From contig CALLUJ010000109.1 of assembly GCA_938011245.1 (NCBI GenBank), positions 1 through 63,264 of the forward strand: a stretch of DNA of 63,264 nucleotides, read 5' to 3'. Shown here one piece after another: positions 9,320 through 19,189 of the stretch (within the stretch, counting starts at the first letter, position 1; the number at the start of each line of letters is the position of its first letter). Below the pieces are notes generated by a model. It did not search any database. It was not told where the DNA came from and saw only the letters and a program-made list of their open reading frames with translations. Both the position numbers and the translations under genes were made by a program. Source of the DNA: an uncultured Aquimarina sp. Lineage in GTDB: Bacteria; Bacteroidota; Bacteroidia; Flavobacteriales; Flavobacteriaceae.

Positions 9320-11521
9320 ATGAATTTAAAATTAACCACTATTGCAATGCTCTTACTTGCAATTTCATTTCCTAGAATTGGAAATTCTCAAATTTTTTCA
9401 TCAACAAATAATACTAGCAAAGAAAATGCAAGTAGTGTTGGAAGTCCAAATGTACCCGAAGGCCAAGTACAAGTAAAAGATGCTCCGTTAATTGCAGGAA
9501 ACAAAAGTGAAGTAATTAATAACTTAAGAAAGGCAGGGATTAAAAATGAAATTATTTTTAATGATCGTATTATGGGTAATGGTGTTTTTTCAGAAGCGAT
9601 GTCTAGTCTGGCAGCAGTAAAAAATACAGCATTAGAATTAAGTAAACGACTGGAAACAGCACCAACAAATGGTGCAATTGTGATAAGTAATAGCACTCAG
9701 TTGTCAAATAATCGAAATATCCTTAAAGATAACAGTACTCGAACATTTGTTTTTAGAGAAACCATTTTGGTTGATTTTCCAATACTTGTAGGAAGTAACA
9801 AGACTATTTGGATTGATGGAACTTTGGATTACAATGGAGTAGATGTAGTTCCAGAAGGAGGAGCTGCTTTTACACCTAGACCATTAAAGAATGATGGTGT
9901 TTTTAGTATTAGACATGAAGGGACTTTTAGAAGAACTTATAAACCAGTTAGCCAAGAAAATATTGATTTTAATAGAAATTTGAGAAATAACGTTATTAAA
10001 AAAAATAGAAAAGCTAATACAACTATAAGAGGTACTAAAAGAGGTAAAATTATAGTTAGACTAAGTAATGTTAACGATGGAAAACAAAGAATACCAAAAG
10101 CTAATGGAATTGTAGTCCTGTCCTCAAATAACGTTACTATAGATGGTGTTTCTATAGAAGGTGCATTAAATGCTATTTATATTTCGGGATCATTTAATGT
10201 TAATGTTCAGAATTGTTTTACAGATAATTCGATTTATAGAGGATTACATTTACACGGCACACAAAGTAATAGAACTAATTCTAGCTTTGGAATAATAAAA
10301 AATAATTTTTTTACCTTTTCTAAGGTAGATGGAATAGATATAGATTCTTTTTCTGCTGGATTTTTGATTCAAGAAAACTGGATTGTTGGTGCTAGAGATC
10401 GTTTATTAGTTTGGACGGAAATAGACGCTAACAATAATACAATTGATAATAATGTAGGTGTAATTTTGGGTGATACAGATGGAGAAAGACAATTTCAATC
10501 CGGTGCTTACCAAGAAAACGGAACAGAATCTCAGCGTAGAGGTACTAATGGGTTTAATGGTACAAGAGAAAATAAATGGATTAATAACCATTCTTTTTAT
10601 GCAGAAAAAAAGTATGATGGTTTTGAAATGAGAGCAAATCGTTTTGTAGAATTTAACACAATAACGTTTACAAACAATTATGTTTGGACCACAGATAAAA
10701 ATTTATATAAACATAACCCTAAGGCTAATACTTTAAATGATATTTACTATTTAAATGCAGTAGAAAAACCACAGAATAATTTAGCACAAAATATCCCTTT
10801 TGGACAAATAATAGCTATTAGAAAATTTTCTGGAGATAAGCAGTTTTTAAAATCAAACCCTAATAATTTAGGAGTTATAGCTTCGGATGGAGGAAATACC
10901 CCACCATTACAAAATTGGCAAACATGGGAGCGTTTTATAGTTGAAGAGCATCCAGAAGGAGGAAACAATGTAGTTTTGAGAGCCTTATCAAACAATAGAT
11001 TCTTACAGGTAATAAATGTTAAAAGAGACGTTCCAATGCGTGCATATGGTGTTAGGAAAAGACGTTGGGAACGCTTTGAATGGAGAAAATCTAATTTTGG
11101 AGGAGCTAATAGTTTTGGACTTAGATCGGTACATGTAAACACAAATGCTTGGATGCAGTGTAGACCAGAGACAGGCTCGCAATTATTTCCAGTAGGAAGA
11201 CAGTTAAGGAAATGGGAAACATTTACCTATGAGATAATTTCTAGTTCTAAAGAATTAGGAAATAAATCATTAAATGTAGAAGTATATCCTAATCCTATAA
11301 AATCTGGAAATAATATAAACATACATACTCAATTACCTAAAGAAGGCAAAGTTAATGTTACTATTTATAGTATTGATGGTAATGTAGTTTTTAAGAAGTC
11401 GGATGTTATTAATTCAGGAGCAACATTAAGTATAAATTCTAGCAACCTTAGTGCAGGAGTATATCTTATAAAAATAGCCTCTGATGATACTTCTAAAACC
11501 GAAAAAATTATTATAAAATAA
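9320..11521 (+). CDS. T9SS-secreted right-handed beta-helix protein with fascin-like beta-trefoil
   Basis: The 733-residue protein has four parts. A signal peptide (residues 1-23) is first. Parallel beta-helix coils follow, roughly residues 130-460, rich in Asn ladders and GV/GI turns (NGIVVLSSNNVTIDGV, KVDGIDIDSF). A beta-trefoil resembling fascin-type folds lies near 490-645 (repeated LRALSNNRFLQV, SVHVNTNAWMQC). The protein ends in a Por secretion tail (VEVYPNPI..., ending KTEKIIIK). Beta-helix folds of this kind are common in polysaccharide lyases and glycoside hydrolases, and the trefoil is a likely glycan-binding module. A secreted polysaccharide-acting enzyme is plausible but not proven. 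It stands alone and is not in a SusCD locus within this window. Confidence 0.82.
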   Translation: MNLKLTTIAMLLLAISFPRIGNSQIFSSTNNTSKENASSVGSPNVPEGQVQVKDAPLIAGNKSEVINNLRKAGIKNEIIFNDRIMGNGVFSEAMSSLAAVKNTALELSKRLETAPTNGAIVISNSTQLSNNRNILKDNSTRTFVFRETILVDFPILVGSNKTIWIDGTLDYNGVDVVPEGGAAFTPRPLKNDGVFSIRHEGTFRRTYKPVSQENIDFNRNLRNNVIKKNRKANTTIRGTKRGKIIVRLSNVNDGKQRIPKANGIVVLSSNNVTIDGVSIEGALNAIYISGSFNVNVQNCFTDNSIYRGLHLHGTQSNRTNSSFGIIKNNFFTFSKVDGIDIDSFSAGFLIQENWIVGARDRLLVWTEIDANNNTIDNNVGVILGDTDGERQFQSGAYQENGTESQRRGTNGFNGTRENKWINNHSFYAEKKYDGFEMRANRFVEFNTITFTNNYVWTTDKNLYKHNPKANTLNDIYYLNAVEKPQNNLAQNIPFGQIIAIRKFSGDKQFLKSNPNNLGVIASDGGNTPPLQNWQTWERFIVEEHPEGGNNVVLRALSNNRFLQVINVKRDVPMRAYGVRKRRWERFEWRKSNFGGANSFGLRSVHVNTNAWMQCRPETGSQLFPVGRQLRKWETFTYEIISSSKELGNKSLNVEVYPNPIKSGNNINIHTQLPKEGKVNVTIYSIDGNVVFKKSDVINSGATLSINSSNLSAGVYLIKIASDDTSKTEKIIIK

Positions 11522-11553
11522 GTAGTTCAATTAAATCTTGCTAGAGATTCAAA

Positions 11554-11577
11554 ACGCAGGCTTCTAGAAGCTTGCGT
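11554..11577 (+). terminator. terminator hairpin of the beta-helix gene
   Basis: Two 12-base arms, ACGCAGGCTTCT and AGAAGCTTGCGT, form an uninterrupted stem with one G-T pair about 30 bases after the stop codon. The T-run behind it is weak. Confidence 0.6.
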
Positions 11578-11721
11578 GTTTGATTGTCACATCCATAAAA
11601 TGGCTAAAGCCTTGTAAATGTTAATGTAATCATTACTTTTTTAATGCTTTTATACGGAATGCTTAAGTTAAAATTTTATAAATTATTGTTGATTCGAAAT
11701 TGTCCTATTCTTTAATCGTAA

Positions 11722-11753
11722 AAAGGGTTCAGTATTTAAATACTGAACCCTTT
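11722..11753. terminator. perfect 32-nt palindrome, bidirectional terminator
   Basis: AAAGGGTTCAGTATTT is followed directly by its reverse complement. It lies between two convergent genes, has A/T runs on both sides and can end transcription from both strands. Confidence 0.75.
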
Positions 11754-11799
11754 AATTAAAAAATCACTAACTAACTAACTAATATTTTTTTATTTTAAC

Positions 11800-12687
11800 T
11801 TATTCAATTACGAATTCTTGAGTTATTCTTGCTCCTACAGGGCAAGAAGGAGAGTTAACAACAACGGCGGTTAGTGTATAAGATCCAGGCTCTAAATTAA
11901 CTAACTCTAATACATTTCTATTAGGTAAGCTAGATAATCTAGGGTCTCCAAATTCAATCTGCTTATTGTTTAAAAACCACGTAAAAACAGATGATCTAGC
12001 TCTACCATTAGTAAAATCGACAAGACCAATTAAAATTTTTCCATTAGGAAGGATAAAGAAACCATCATCACTAACACCAATACTATCACATGTAGTAGTG
12101 CTACTTCCAATTTGGCCACCTGTAGCAGTACTATTCCCTCCGTTAGAGTTGTTTGGGTCTGTTTCTTCATTAACAATATCATCACCTTCGTCGTCGTTGA
12201 AATTATCATTTCCATTCTCATCATCTAGGATATCATTGTTACTTTCATCTGCAATTTCATCATTAGGATTTTGATTTTCATTATCTACTTCATTTTCATC
12301 CTCTTCTTCATTCTCATCAGTTAAAACATCTTCGTCCAGATTATCAACTTTAATAGTAGTACATTTTTGTACATCCTCGCATTGCTCATTGTTTGAAGAT
12401 ACAGTTACGCAAACTTCATACGTATCATTCTTAGGAAACTCAAAAGAAAGTGAATTTCCTGTACTTTCTGTTTCTTCTCCGTTTATAGACCAAACATAAC
12501 TTACATCTAAATCTGTGCTTACACTAAATTGATAAGCGGCATCTTCAATATTGTTAGGTGTTGTGTCTAAACTAGTAATTTCTAGTTCTTGTAGTTCAGT
12601 ACAATTTGTTGTTTCATCTTCTTCACAAGAGGTAAATAAAATAGCGACTATTACGGCTAATTTTACTAATAAAAAATGTTTTTTCAT
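11800..12687 (-). CDS. PKD-domain lipoprotein with acidic linker
   Basis: The 295-residue protein has a lipoprotein signal with lipobox LFTSC (Cys20), then a PKD/Ig-like domain (about 40-115, with YVWSINGE and CVTV strands). A linker of about 75 residues, almost only D, E and N, follows (about 116-190). A second Ig-like domain (about 200-295) includes FTWFLNNK and SYTLTAVVV. It is predicted to be anchored in the outer membrane, possibly surface-exposed. The acidic linker may bind Ca2+ or act as a spacer. Such proteins bind glycans or other proteins; no enzyme motif is present. It converges on the T9SS cargo gene; a functional link is only suggested by adjacency. Confidence 0.75.
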   Translation of the reverse strand: MKKHFLLVKLAVIVAILFTSCEEDETTNCTELQELEITSLDTTPNNIEDAAYQFSVSTDLDVSYVWSINGEETESTGNSLSFEFPKNDTYEVCVTVSSNNEQCEDVQKCTTIKVDNLDEDVLTDENEEEDENEVDNENQNPNDEIADESNNDILDDENGNDNFNDDEGDDIVNEETDPNNSNGGNSTATGGQIGSSTTTCDSIGVSDDGFFILPNGKILIGLVDFTNGRARSSVFTWFLNNKQIEFGDPRLSSLPNRNVLELVNLEPGSYTLTAVVVNSPSCPVGARITQEFVIE

Positions 12688-12839
12688 AACTTTAAAATAA
12701 ATTAGAATTGTTACATACTATACGCTTAAGAAGAAAATATCCCTACCCCTAATTGTTAATTTTAAAAAAAAAGAAAAAAACACTTTAAATCACAATTTTA
12801 GAGTTTAAAAATTAATTTAAGTCGTTTTCTACAATAGGT

Positions 12840-12847
12840 TATATTTG
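12840..12847 (+). promoter_or_regulatory. -7 box TATATTTG five bases from a start codon
   Basis: The octamer fits TAnnTTTG, and TTTA lies 20 bases upstream in the -33 position. Only five bases separate the box from the ATG of the dehydrogenase gene, so the mRNA should have almost no leader. Confidence 0.6.
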
Positions 12848-12852
12848 CTTGT

Positions 12853-15789
12853 ATGCAGCATATTACTTCATACCCTTGGGAAGAATTAACCTCTCAACTT
12901 TCAGGAAATTTACAACTGGATAATTTAACAAAGCTTATTTATGCTACAGACGCTTCTGTATATAGAAAAATCCCTTTTGGAGCAGTATTCCCTAAAAACA
13001 CACTAGATATTCAACAAATTGTTCGGTTTGCAGCAAAATATAAATTGAATTTAATTCCAAGAACAGCAGGGACTTCATTAGCAGGCCAATGCGTTGGAGA
13101 AGGTTTAATAGTAGATATTTCTAAATATTTAAATAAAATTATATCGGTAGATATTAAAAATAAAACAGCTACTCTCCAGCCAGGGGTTATTCGAGACGAT
13201 TTAAATAGATATTTAGAACCCTATAAATTATTTTTTGGACCCAATACGTCAACTTCAAATCGTTGTATGCTTGGTGGTATGGTAGGGAATAATAGTAGTG
13301 GAACAACCAGTATTCAATACGGGGTAACGAGGGATAAAATAGTTGCTTTAAAAACGATTCTTTCAGATGGGAATGAAGTTGAGTTTAAAGCAAAAACGGA
13401 GAATGAAGTAAAAAAACTAATTAAAGAGAACTCTCTTGAGGGAGAGATTTATTGTAAAATAAATGCTATTTTATCTAACGAAACCAATCAAAAAAAAATT
13501 CGTCAAAATTATCCCAAAGCTTCCATACATAGGAGAAATACAGGATATGCTTTAGATGTATTATTAAACACCTCTTTTTACGCTACTAATATAGAAGAAC
13601 TTAACTTATGTAATCTTTTATCAGGGAGCGAAGGTACCTTAGCTTTTACTACAGAGATTACGGTACAATTAGACGAATTAGCACCTGCAAATAACGCAAT
13701 GATTTGTGCGCACTTTAATACTATCGAAAATTGTATGAAAGCAGTGGTGCCTGTAATGAAACATAAATTGTACACTTGCGAAATGATGGATAAAACCATA
13801 CTAGATTGTACAAAGAATAATATAGAACAAACAAAAAATAGGTTTTTTGTAGTGGAAGATCCAAAAGCTATTTTAATGTTAGAAGTACGTTCTAAAACAA
13901 CAGAAGACTTAGCATTACAGGTTAAACAATTAATAGAAACTTTAGATGCTTCTGGATTAAGTTATGCACATCCCGTTTTATATCAAAAAGAAACGCAAAA
14001 GGCATTAGAACTCCGAAAAGCAGGTTTAGGGCTTTTAGGTAATATAGTTGGCGATAAAAAAGCAGTTGCTTGTATAGAAGATACCGCAGTAGCTTTAGAA
14101 GATTTAGCGCAATATATTGAAGAATTTACAGCATTAATGAAGAAATATAAACAAGATGCTGTGTACTATGCACATGCTGGGGCAGGAGAAATTCATTTAC
14201 GTCCTATTTTAAACCTAAAAAAAACGGAAGATATTCTATTATTTAAAAAAATTACCGATGCAGTTGCTAAGCTAGTAAAGAAATATAAAGGATCTATGAG
14301 TGGAGAACATGGAGATGGTATTGTTCGTTCTAGCTACATTCCAAAGATGATTGGAGAACATAATTATAATTTACTTAAGGAAATAAAAAACGTATTCGAC
14401 CCAAAAGAAATTTTTAATAAAGGAAAAATTATTGAACCATTATCTATGGTAGAAAACCTAAGGTATAAAGTAGAAGTAAGTACTCCTAAAATAGAAACTC
14501 AGTTAGATTTTTCGGATTCGGAAGGAATTATAAGAGTTGCAGAAAAGTGTAATGGAAGTGGAGACTGTAGAAAATCAGTTGCTGCAGGGGGAGGCATGTG
14601 TCCTAGTTACAGAGTAACAAAAGATGAAAAAGATACAACTAGAGCAAGAGCTAATACGCTTAGAGAGGTTTTAACAAATTCAACAAATGCTAATAAATTT
14701 AATAGTAAACTATTAAAGGAAGTGTTTGATTTATGTGTAAGTTGTAAGGCCTGCAATAATGAATGCCCTTCGAGTGTAGACATTGCTTCGGTAAAAGCAG
14801 AATTTTTATACCAATACAATAAATCTAATAGAGTTTCTTTAAGAGATAAACTGTTTGCTTTTAACGACACTACTAACCGTTTAACATCTAAATTATCAGG
14901 AGTTTCCAATAGTATTTTTTCAAATAAAATTACCTCTTCAATAATTAAAAGAGGATTAGGAATTGCCATAGAAAGATCATTACCTAAAATAGCAAAACAA
15001 TCTTTAGAAAATTGGTTAGTTTCATTTTTAAAAAATAACAAAGTAGTTAATCCAATAAAGGAAGTGTATTTGTTTGTAGATGAGTTTACAAACTTTTTGG
15101 AAGTATCCCTTGGAAAAGATACAGTAGTATTATTAACCAAATTGAATTACAAAATTAATTTTGTGGCGCATAAACAAAGTGGTAGGTCCTTTATATCCAA
15201 AGGCTTTTTAAAAGAAGCCAAAGAAGTTTGTAATAAAAACATAGCTATTTTTAAAGACTTAATAACAATTAATACCCCTTTAATAGGCATAGAACCTTCG
15301 TCTATTTTAACATTTAGGGATGAGTATTTAAGATTAGCAAACGATAAAACGAAAGCTAAAAAACTAGCAAATAATGTATTTACTATAGATGAATTTTTAG
15401 CTAAAGAAGTTGACCAAAAAAAAATATTAAGTTCCCAGTTTTCTACAAAAAAAAAGGAGATAAAACTACACGTACATTGTCACCAAAAAGCACTTTCTTC
15501 AACAGCACATACATTTAAAATTTTAAATTTACCCAAAAACTATCAAGTACATTTAATAGCTTCAGGTTGTTGTGGTATGGCGGGATCTTTTGGGTACGAA
15601 AAAGAACACTATAAGACCAGTATGCAAATGGCAGAATTATCGTTACTGCCCAAAATAAAAACTACGTCATTAGAAACTACCATTGTAGCAACAGGAACAA
15701 GTTGTAGACATCAAATAAAAGATGCTACATCGAGAATCGCACTTCATCCCGTTACGGTTCTTTTAAATGCTTTACAATGTAAAAATTAA
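12853..15789 (+). CDS. FAD-linked oxidase fused to Fe-S oxidoreductase (YdiJ-like)
   Basis: The 978-residue protein joins an FAD-binding PCMH domain (TAGTSLAGQCVG, residues 75-86), an FAD-oxidase C-terminal domain (HAGAGEIHLRP; SGEHGDG), a two-cluster ferredoxin-like segment (CNGSGDCRKS...CPSYR and CVSCKACNNECP, near 575-640) and a CCG domain (HCHQKA, SGCCGMAGSFG) at the end. This is the architecture of YdiJ, a D-2-hydroxyacid (D-2-hydroxyglutarate/D-lactate) dehydrogenase. It should oxidise a 2-hydroxyacid and pass electrons through Fe-S clusters to a quinone or other carrier at the membrane. Domain calls are firm; the exact substrate is inferred. Confidence 0.88.
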   Translation: MQHITSYPWEELTSQLSGNLQLDNLTKLIYATDASVYRKIPFGAVFPKNTLDIQQIVRFAAKYKLNLIPRTAGTSLAGQCVGEGLIVDISKYLNKIISVDIKNKTATLQPGVIRDDLNRYLEPYKLFFGPNTSTSNRCMLGGMVGNNSSGTTSIQYGVTRDKIVALKTILSDGNEVEFKAKTENEVKKLIKENSLEGEIYCKINAILSNETNQKKIRQNYPKASIHRRNTGYALDVLLNTSFYATNIEELNLCNLLSGSEGTLAFTTEITVQLDELAPANNAMICAHFNTIENCMKAVVPVMKHKLYTCEMMDKTILDCTKNNIEQTKNRFFVVEDPKAILMLEVRSKTTEDLALQVKQLIETLDASGLSYAHPVLYQKETQKALELRKAGLGLLGNIVGDKKAVACIEDTAVALEDLAQYIEEFTALMKKYKQDAVYYAHAGAGEIHLRPILNLKKTEDILLFKKITDAVAKLVKKYKGSMSGEHGDGIVRSSYIPKMIGEHNYNLLKEIKNVFDPKEIFNKGKIIEPLSMVENLRYKVEVSTPKIETQLDFSDSEGIIRVAEKCNGSGDCRKSVAAGGGMCPSYRVTKDEKDTTRARANTLREVLTNSTNANKFNSKLLKEVFDLCVSCKACNNECPSSVDIASVKAEFLYQYNKSNRVSLRDKLFAFNDTTNRLTSKLSGVSNSIFSNKITSSIIKRGLGIAIERSLPKIAKQSLENWLVSFLKNNKVVNPIKEVYLFVDEFTNFLEVSLGKDTVVLLTKLNYKINFVAHKQSGRSFISKGFLKEAKEVCNKNIAIFKDLITINTPLIGIEPSSILTFRDEYLRLANDKTKAKKLANNVFTIDEFLAKEVDQKKILSSQFSTKKKEIKLHVHCHQKALSSTAHTFKILNLPKNYQVHLIASGCCGMAGSFGYEKEHYKTSMQMAELSLLPKIKTTSLETTIVATGTSCRHQIKDATSRIALHPVTVLLNALQCKN

Positions 15790-15912
15790 CATTAAGTAAC
15801 AGATTGTTATGTGTTTGATTTGTTCTGAGACATACTATGTTTTAAACTATTTAAAAATATTATTTTTACAAAATAACTGTTTTATATTTATAATTTGTAG
15901 TAAATTAATCCT

Positions 15913-16554
15913 ATGAATTTAGATTTAACACATTACAGAAAATCATATGCAATAAACAGTCTCAAAGAAGAAGAAGTTCCTAATAATCCATTAGAATTAT
16001 TTGAACAATGGTTTAAAGAAGTAGAGAAGAGCGATGGAGTAGAAGAACCTAATGCTATGTCTTTAAATACGGTAGGATTAGATGGTTTTCCTAAAACAAG
16101 AATTGTATTATTAAAAAAATATAATGAATCCGGTTTCGTGTTTTATACGAATTACAATTCAGAGAAAGGGAAATCTATTTCGAATAACCCTAAAGTCTGT
16201 TTGTCTTTTTTTTGGCCTAATTTAGAAAGACAAGTTATTATAAAAGGAAAAGCAATTAAGGAAAATGAAACATTAAATACTCAGTATTTTCAATCTCGTC
16301 CAAGAGGAAGTCAAATAGGAGCCTGGACTTCACCACAAAGTAATGTTATAGAATCTAGAGAATTTTTAATTCAAAAAGAAAAAGAATTAACCCATATGTA
16401 TGAAGGAAAAACAATTCCTAAACCACCACATTGGGGCGGTTTTATTGTAGTACCTCAAAGTATTGAATTTTGGCAAGGAAGACCCAATAGATTACATGAT
16501 AGGATTATTTACGAAAACCCTAAAAATTGGACTAAAAAAAGACTAGCACCATAA
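15913..16554 (+). CDS. pdxH: pyridoxamine 5'-phosphate oxidase
   Basis: The 213-residue protein matches PdxH over its whole length: PNAMSLNTVGLDGFPKTRIVLLKK near residues 46-70 (FMN/substrate site), SFFWPNLERQVIIKG, FQSRPRGSQIGAWTSPQS and the C-terminal WQGRPNRLHDR. It makes pyridoxal 5'-phosphate from PNP or PMP with FMN and O2 in the cytoplasm. It heads a tight run with sixA (13 bases), ppk and ppx, so it is likely co-transcribed with polyphosphate genes, to which it has no obvious metabolic link. Confidence 0.97.
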   Translation: MNLDLTHYRKSYAINSLKEEEVPNNPLELFEQWFKEVEKSDGVEEPNAMSLNTVGLDGFPKTRIVLLKKYNESGFVFYTNYNSEKGKSISNNPKVCLSFFWPNLERQVIIKGKAIKENETLNTQYFQSRPRGSQIGAWTSPQSNVIESREFLIQKEKELTHMYEGKTIPKPPHWGGFIVVPQSIEFWQGRPNRLHDRIIYENPKNWTKKRLAP

Positions 16555-16567
16555 TTACAATTTAGCT

Positions 16568-17056
16568 ATGAAAACTATTTATTTTATTCGACATGCTAAA
16601 TCCTCTTGGGATGCCCCCATTTCTGATATTGATAGACCTCTAAATAAAAGAGGTTATAATGATGCACACCACATAGGAGAAGAATTAAAAGCTAAAAAAA
16701 TAAACCTTGATGCCATATATAGTAGCATAGCTAATAGAGCAAGAATTACAGCGGGTATAATTTCCTTTAAATTAGGATTTAAAGAACAAGACATTATGGA
16801 TTCAGAAGATTTATATGACTTTGAAGGAAAAAAAGTTATTAATTTTATAAAACAACTACCCAATGAACAAAAAAATGTTCTTATTTTCGGGCATAATCCA
16901 GCATTTACAAATATCGTAAATACTTTTGGTAGTATAACCTTTGATAATTTACCTACATGTAGCCTTGTTGCTATACAATTTAGAATTGAAAGATGGGGAG
17001 AATTATCATCAGGGGAAACAAGTTTCTATATACTACCAAGATTACTTGGGTACTAA
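16568..17056 (+). CDS. sixA: SixA-type phosphohistidine phosphatase
   Basis: The 162-residue histidine phosphatase has the catalytic RHAKSSWD at residues 8-15, the helper SSIANRARITA segment and a second histidine in IFGHNPAFT. SixA enzymes dephosphorylate phosphohistidines, classically on ArcB or PTS proteins. Here the gene is wedged between pdxH and ppk; polyphosphate kinase itself works through a phosphohistidine, so a role there is conceivable but unproven. Confidence 0.85.
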   Translation: MKTIYFIRHAKSSWDAPISDIDRPLNKRGYNDAHHIGEELKAKKINLDAIYSSIANRARITAGIISFKLGFKEQDIMDSEDLYDFEGKKVINFIKQLPNEQKNVLIFGHNPAFTNIVNTFGSITFDNLPTCSLVAIQFRIERWGELSSGETSFYILPRLLGY

Positions 17057-17100
17057 ATAAGCGCCTTGCTTGGATATATAAATTTTAGTGAAAAACCCAA

Positions 17101-19185
17101 ATGTCAAAAAAAAAGTTTGAATACCTAAATAGAGAGATTAGTTGGCTTCAATTTAATGCTCGAGTGTTACAAGAAGCCAAAGACGAAAATGTTCCCCTTT
17201 TAGAAAGATTACGATTTATAGGTATTTTTTCTAATAATTTAGATGAGTTTTTTAGAGTACGTTATGCTACTGTTCAACGAATCGTATTTGCAGGAAAATC
17301 AGGCAAAAAAGAACTTTACGGGATGGAAGCTAGAATGCTGTTAGAGCAAATTACTAATATTGTAATAGATCAGCAAACACAAAGCTTAGAGATTATTAGA
17401 GAAATACAATTACGTCTAGAAGATCATGGCATTTTTGTTATAAAAGAACACCAAGTAACCGAAAGCCAAGGCGAGTTTATTAAAAATTATTTTACAGAAG
17501 TTGTTAGTCCTGCTTTAATGACGTTTATGTTGGACGATTTAGAGCGTTTTCCACATCTTAAAGATAAAGCAGCTTACTTAGCGGTAAAATTAATTTTAGA
17601 TAAGGAACATAACGATTACAATAAGGACGAAGACAAAGAAAATTTATTTGCTTTAATAGAAATTCCCGATTCTATAGATCGATTTGTAATATTGCCAAAA
17701 GATGAAAAGGGGAGAGAGTATATTATTGTTTTAGATGATTTAATTAGATATTGTATAGATCAAATATTTAGTATTTTTAACTATAAAAACATCTCGGCAC
17801 ATATGATTAAAATTACCCGAGATGCAGCATTGGATATAGACAACGATTTTAAGAAAAGCTTTATAGAAAAAATATCTAAAAGCGTACATCTAAGGCGAGA
17901 AGGAGACCCTGTACGTTTTGTGTACGATAAAAAAATAGATGCCGATACGTTAGTATTCTTAATGGAAAAAATGCAAATAGATGATACAGATAGTATTATT
18001 CCAGGTGGACGTTATCATAACCGTAGGGATTACATGAAGTTTCCAACACTGGGGCATAAAGAATTAATTTATGAACCTATAAAACCATTAGCCGTAAAAG
18101 GTTTAGATATTAATGGTAGTATTTTTAAAAACATTGCAATAAAGGACTATTTGTTATATGCTCCTTATCAAAGTTTCTCTTATGTTATAAAATTTTTAAG
18201 AGAAGCCGCATTAGATCCAAAAGTTACTTTAATAAAAATTACAATTTACAGATTGTCCGAAGTTTCACATATTGCAAGTGCTTTAATTAATGCAGCAAAA
18301 AATGGAAAAGAAGTAACAGTACAAATAGAATTACAAGCACGCTTTGATGAAGCAAATAATATAGAATATGCAGAAGCAATGCAGGAAGAAGGAGTAAAAT
18401 TAATATTTGGAGTACCAGGATTAAAAGTACATTGTAAAACCTGTTTAATAGAACGGCTAGAAGCAGGAAAGAAAGTAAGATATGGCTTTATAAGTACAGG
18501 TAATTTTAATGAGTCTACTGCTAAAGTCTATACAGATTATACTTTGTTTACAAGCAATGTTGCAATTTTAAAAGATTTAAATAAAGTGTTTGACTTTTTT
18601 GAAATTAATTATAAAGTTACTAGATACAGACACTTAATAGTATCTCCACATTATTCAAGAAAAAAATTCTCTAAACTTGTAGATCGAGAAATTGAGAATA
18701 AAAAAAGAGGAAAAGAAGCATATATTCGCCTAAAAGTTAATAGTCTTACCGATTATGGTATGATTGATAAATTATATGAAGCCAGTAATGCAGGGGTAAA
18801 AATAGACCTTATTGTTAGAGGGATGTGTTGTTTAATTCCAGGTAAAAAAGGAATGAGCGAAAATATTAAGGCTATTAGCATTGTAGATAAATTTTTAGAA
18901 CACCCAAGAGTTTATATTTTTGGGAATGGAAGCGAAGCAAATGTTTATATATCTTCTTCCGATTGGATGAGAAGAAATTTAGACCGAAGAGTAGAAGTGA
19001 CCTGTCCTATTTTTGAAGAAGAAATTAAGCAACAGATTATAGATGCATTTAATATATGTTGGACGGATAACGTAAAAGCACGTATCTTAAATACAAAACA
19101 AGACAATACTTATGTAAAGAATGATCTTCCTGAAAATAGATCACAATTGAATTTATATGAGTATTTTAAAAATAGATTGAATTAA
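17101..19185 (+). CDS. ppk: polyphosphate kinase 1
   Basis: The 694-residue protein has the four PPK1 regions: N-terminal domain starting EYLNREISWLQFNARVLQEA, head domain, and two phospholipase-D-like C-terminal domains. KVHCKTCLI carries the histidine that is phosphorylated, STGNFNESTAKVYTD follows, and the second domain includes IVRGMCCLIPGKKGMSENI. It makes polyphosphate from ATP reversibly. The ppx gene begins four bases after its stop codon, so synthesis and breakdown enzymes are translated from one message. Confidence 0.97.
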   Translation: MSKKKFEYLNREISWLQFNARVLQEAKDENVPLLERLRFIGIFSNNLDEFFRVRYATVQRIVFAGKSGKKELYGMEARMLLEQITNIVIDQQTQSLEIIREIQLRLEDHGIFVIKEHQVTESQGEFIKNYFTEVVSPALMTFMLDDLERFPHLKDKAAYLAVKLILDKEHNDYNKDEDKENLFALIEIPDSIDRFVILPKDEKGREYIIVLDDLIRYCIDQIFSIFNYKNISAHMIKITRDAALDIDNDFKKSFIEKISKSVHLRREGDPVRFVYDKKIDADTLVFLMEKMQIDDTDSIIPGGRYHNRRDYMKFPTLGHKELIYEPIKPLAVKGLDINGSIFKNIAIKDYLLYAPYQSFSYVIKFLREAALDPKVTLIKITIYRLSEVSHIASALINAAKNGKEVTVQIELQARFDEANNIEYAEAMQEEGVKLIFGVPGLKVHCKTCLIERLEAGKKVRYGFISTGNFNESTAKVYTDYTLFTSNVAILKDLNKVFDFFEINYKVTRYRHLIVSPHYSRKKFSKLVDREIENKKRGKEAYIRLKVNSLTDYGMIDKLYEASNAGVKIDLIVRGMCCLIPGKKGMSENIKAISIVDKFLEHPRVYIFGNGSEANVYISSSDWMRRNLDRRVEVTCPIFEEEIKQQIIDAFNICWTDNVKARILNTKQDNTYVKNDLPENRSQLNLYEYFKNRLN

Positions 19186-19189
19186 TATT

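Noticed and set aside
9388-11142. Long minus-strand frames opposite the beta-helix gene
   Set aside because: They lie in the shadow of a clear 733-codon gene and lack any conserved motif.
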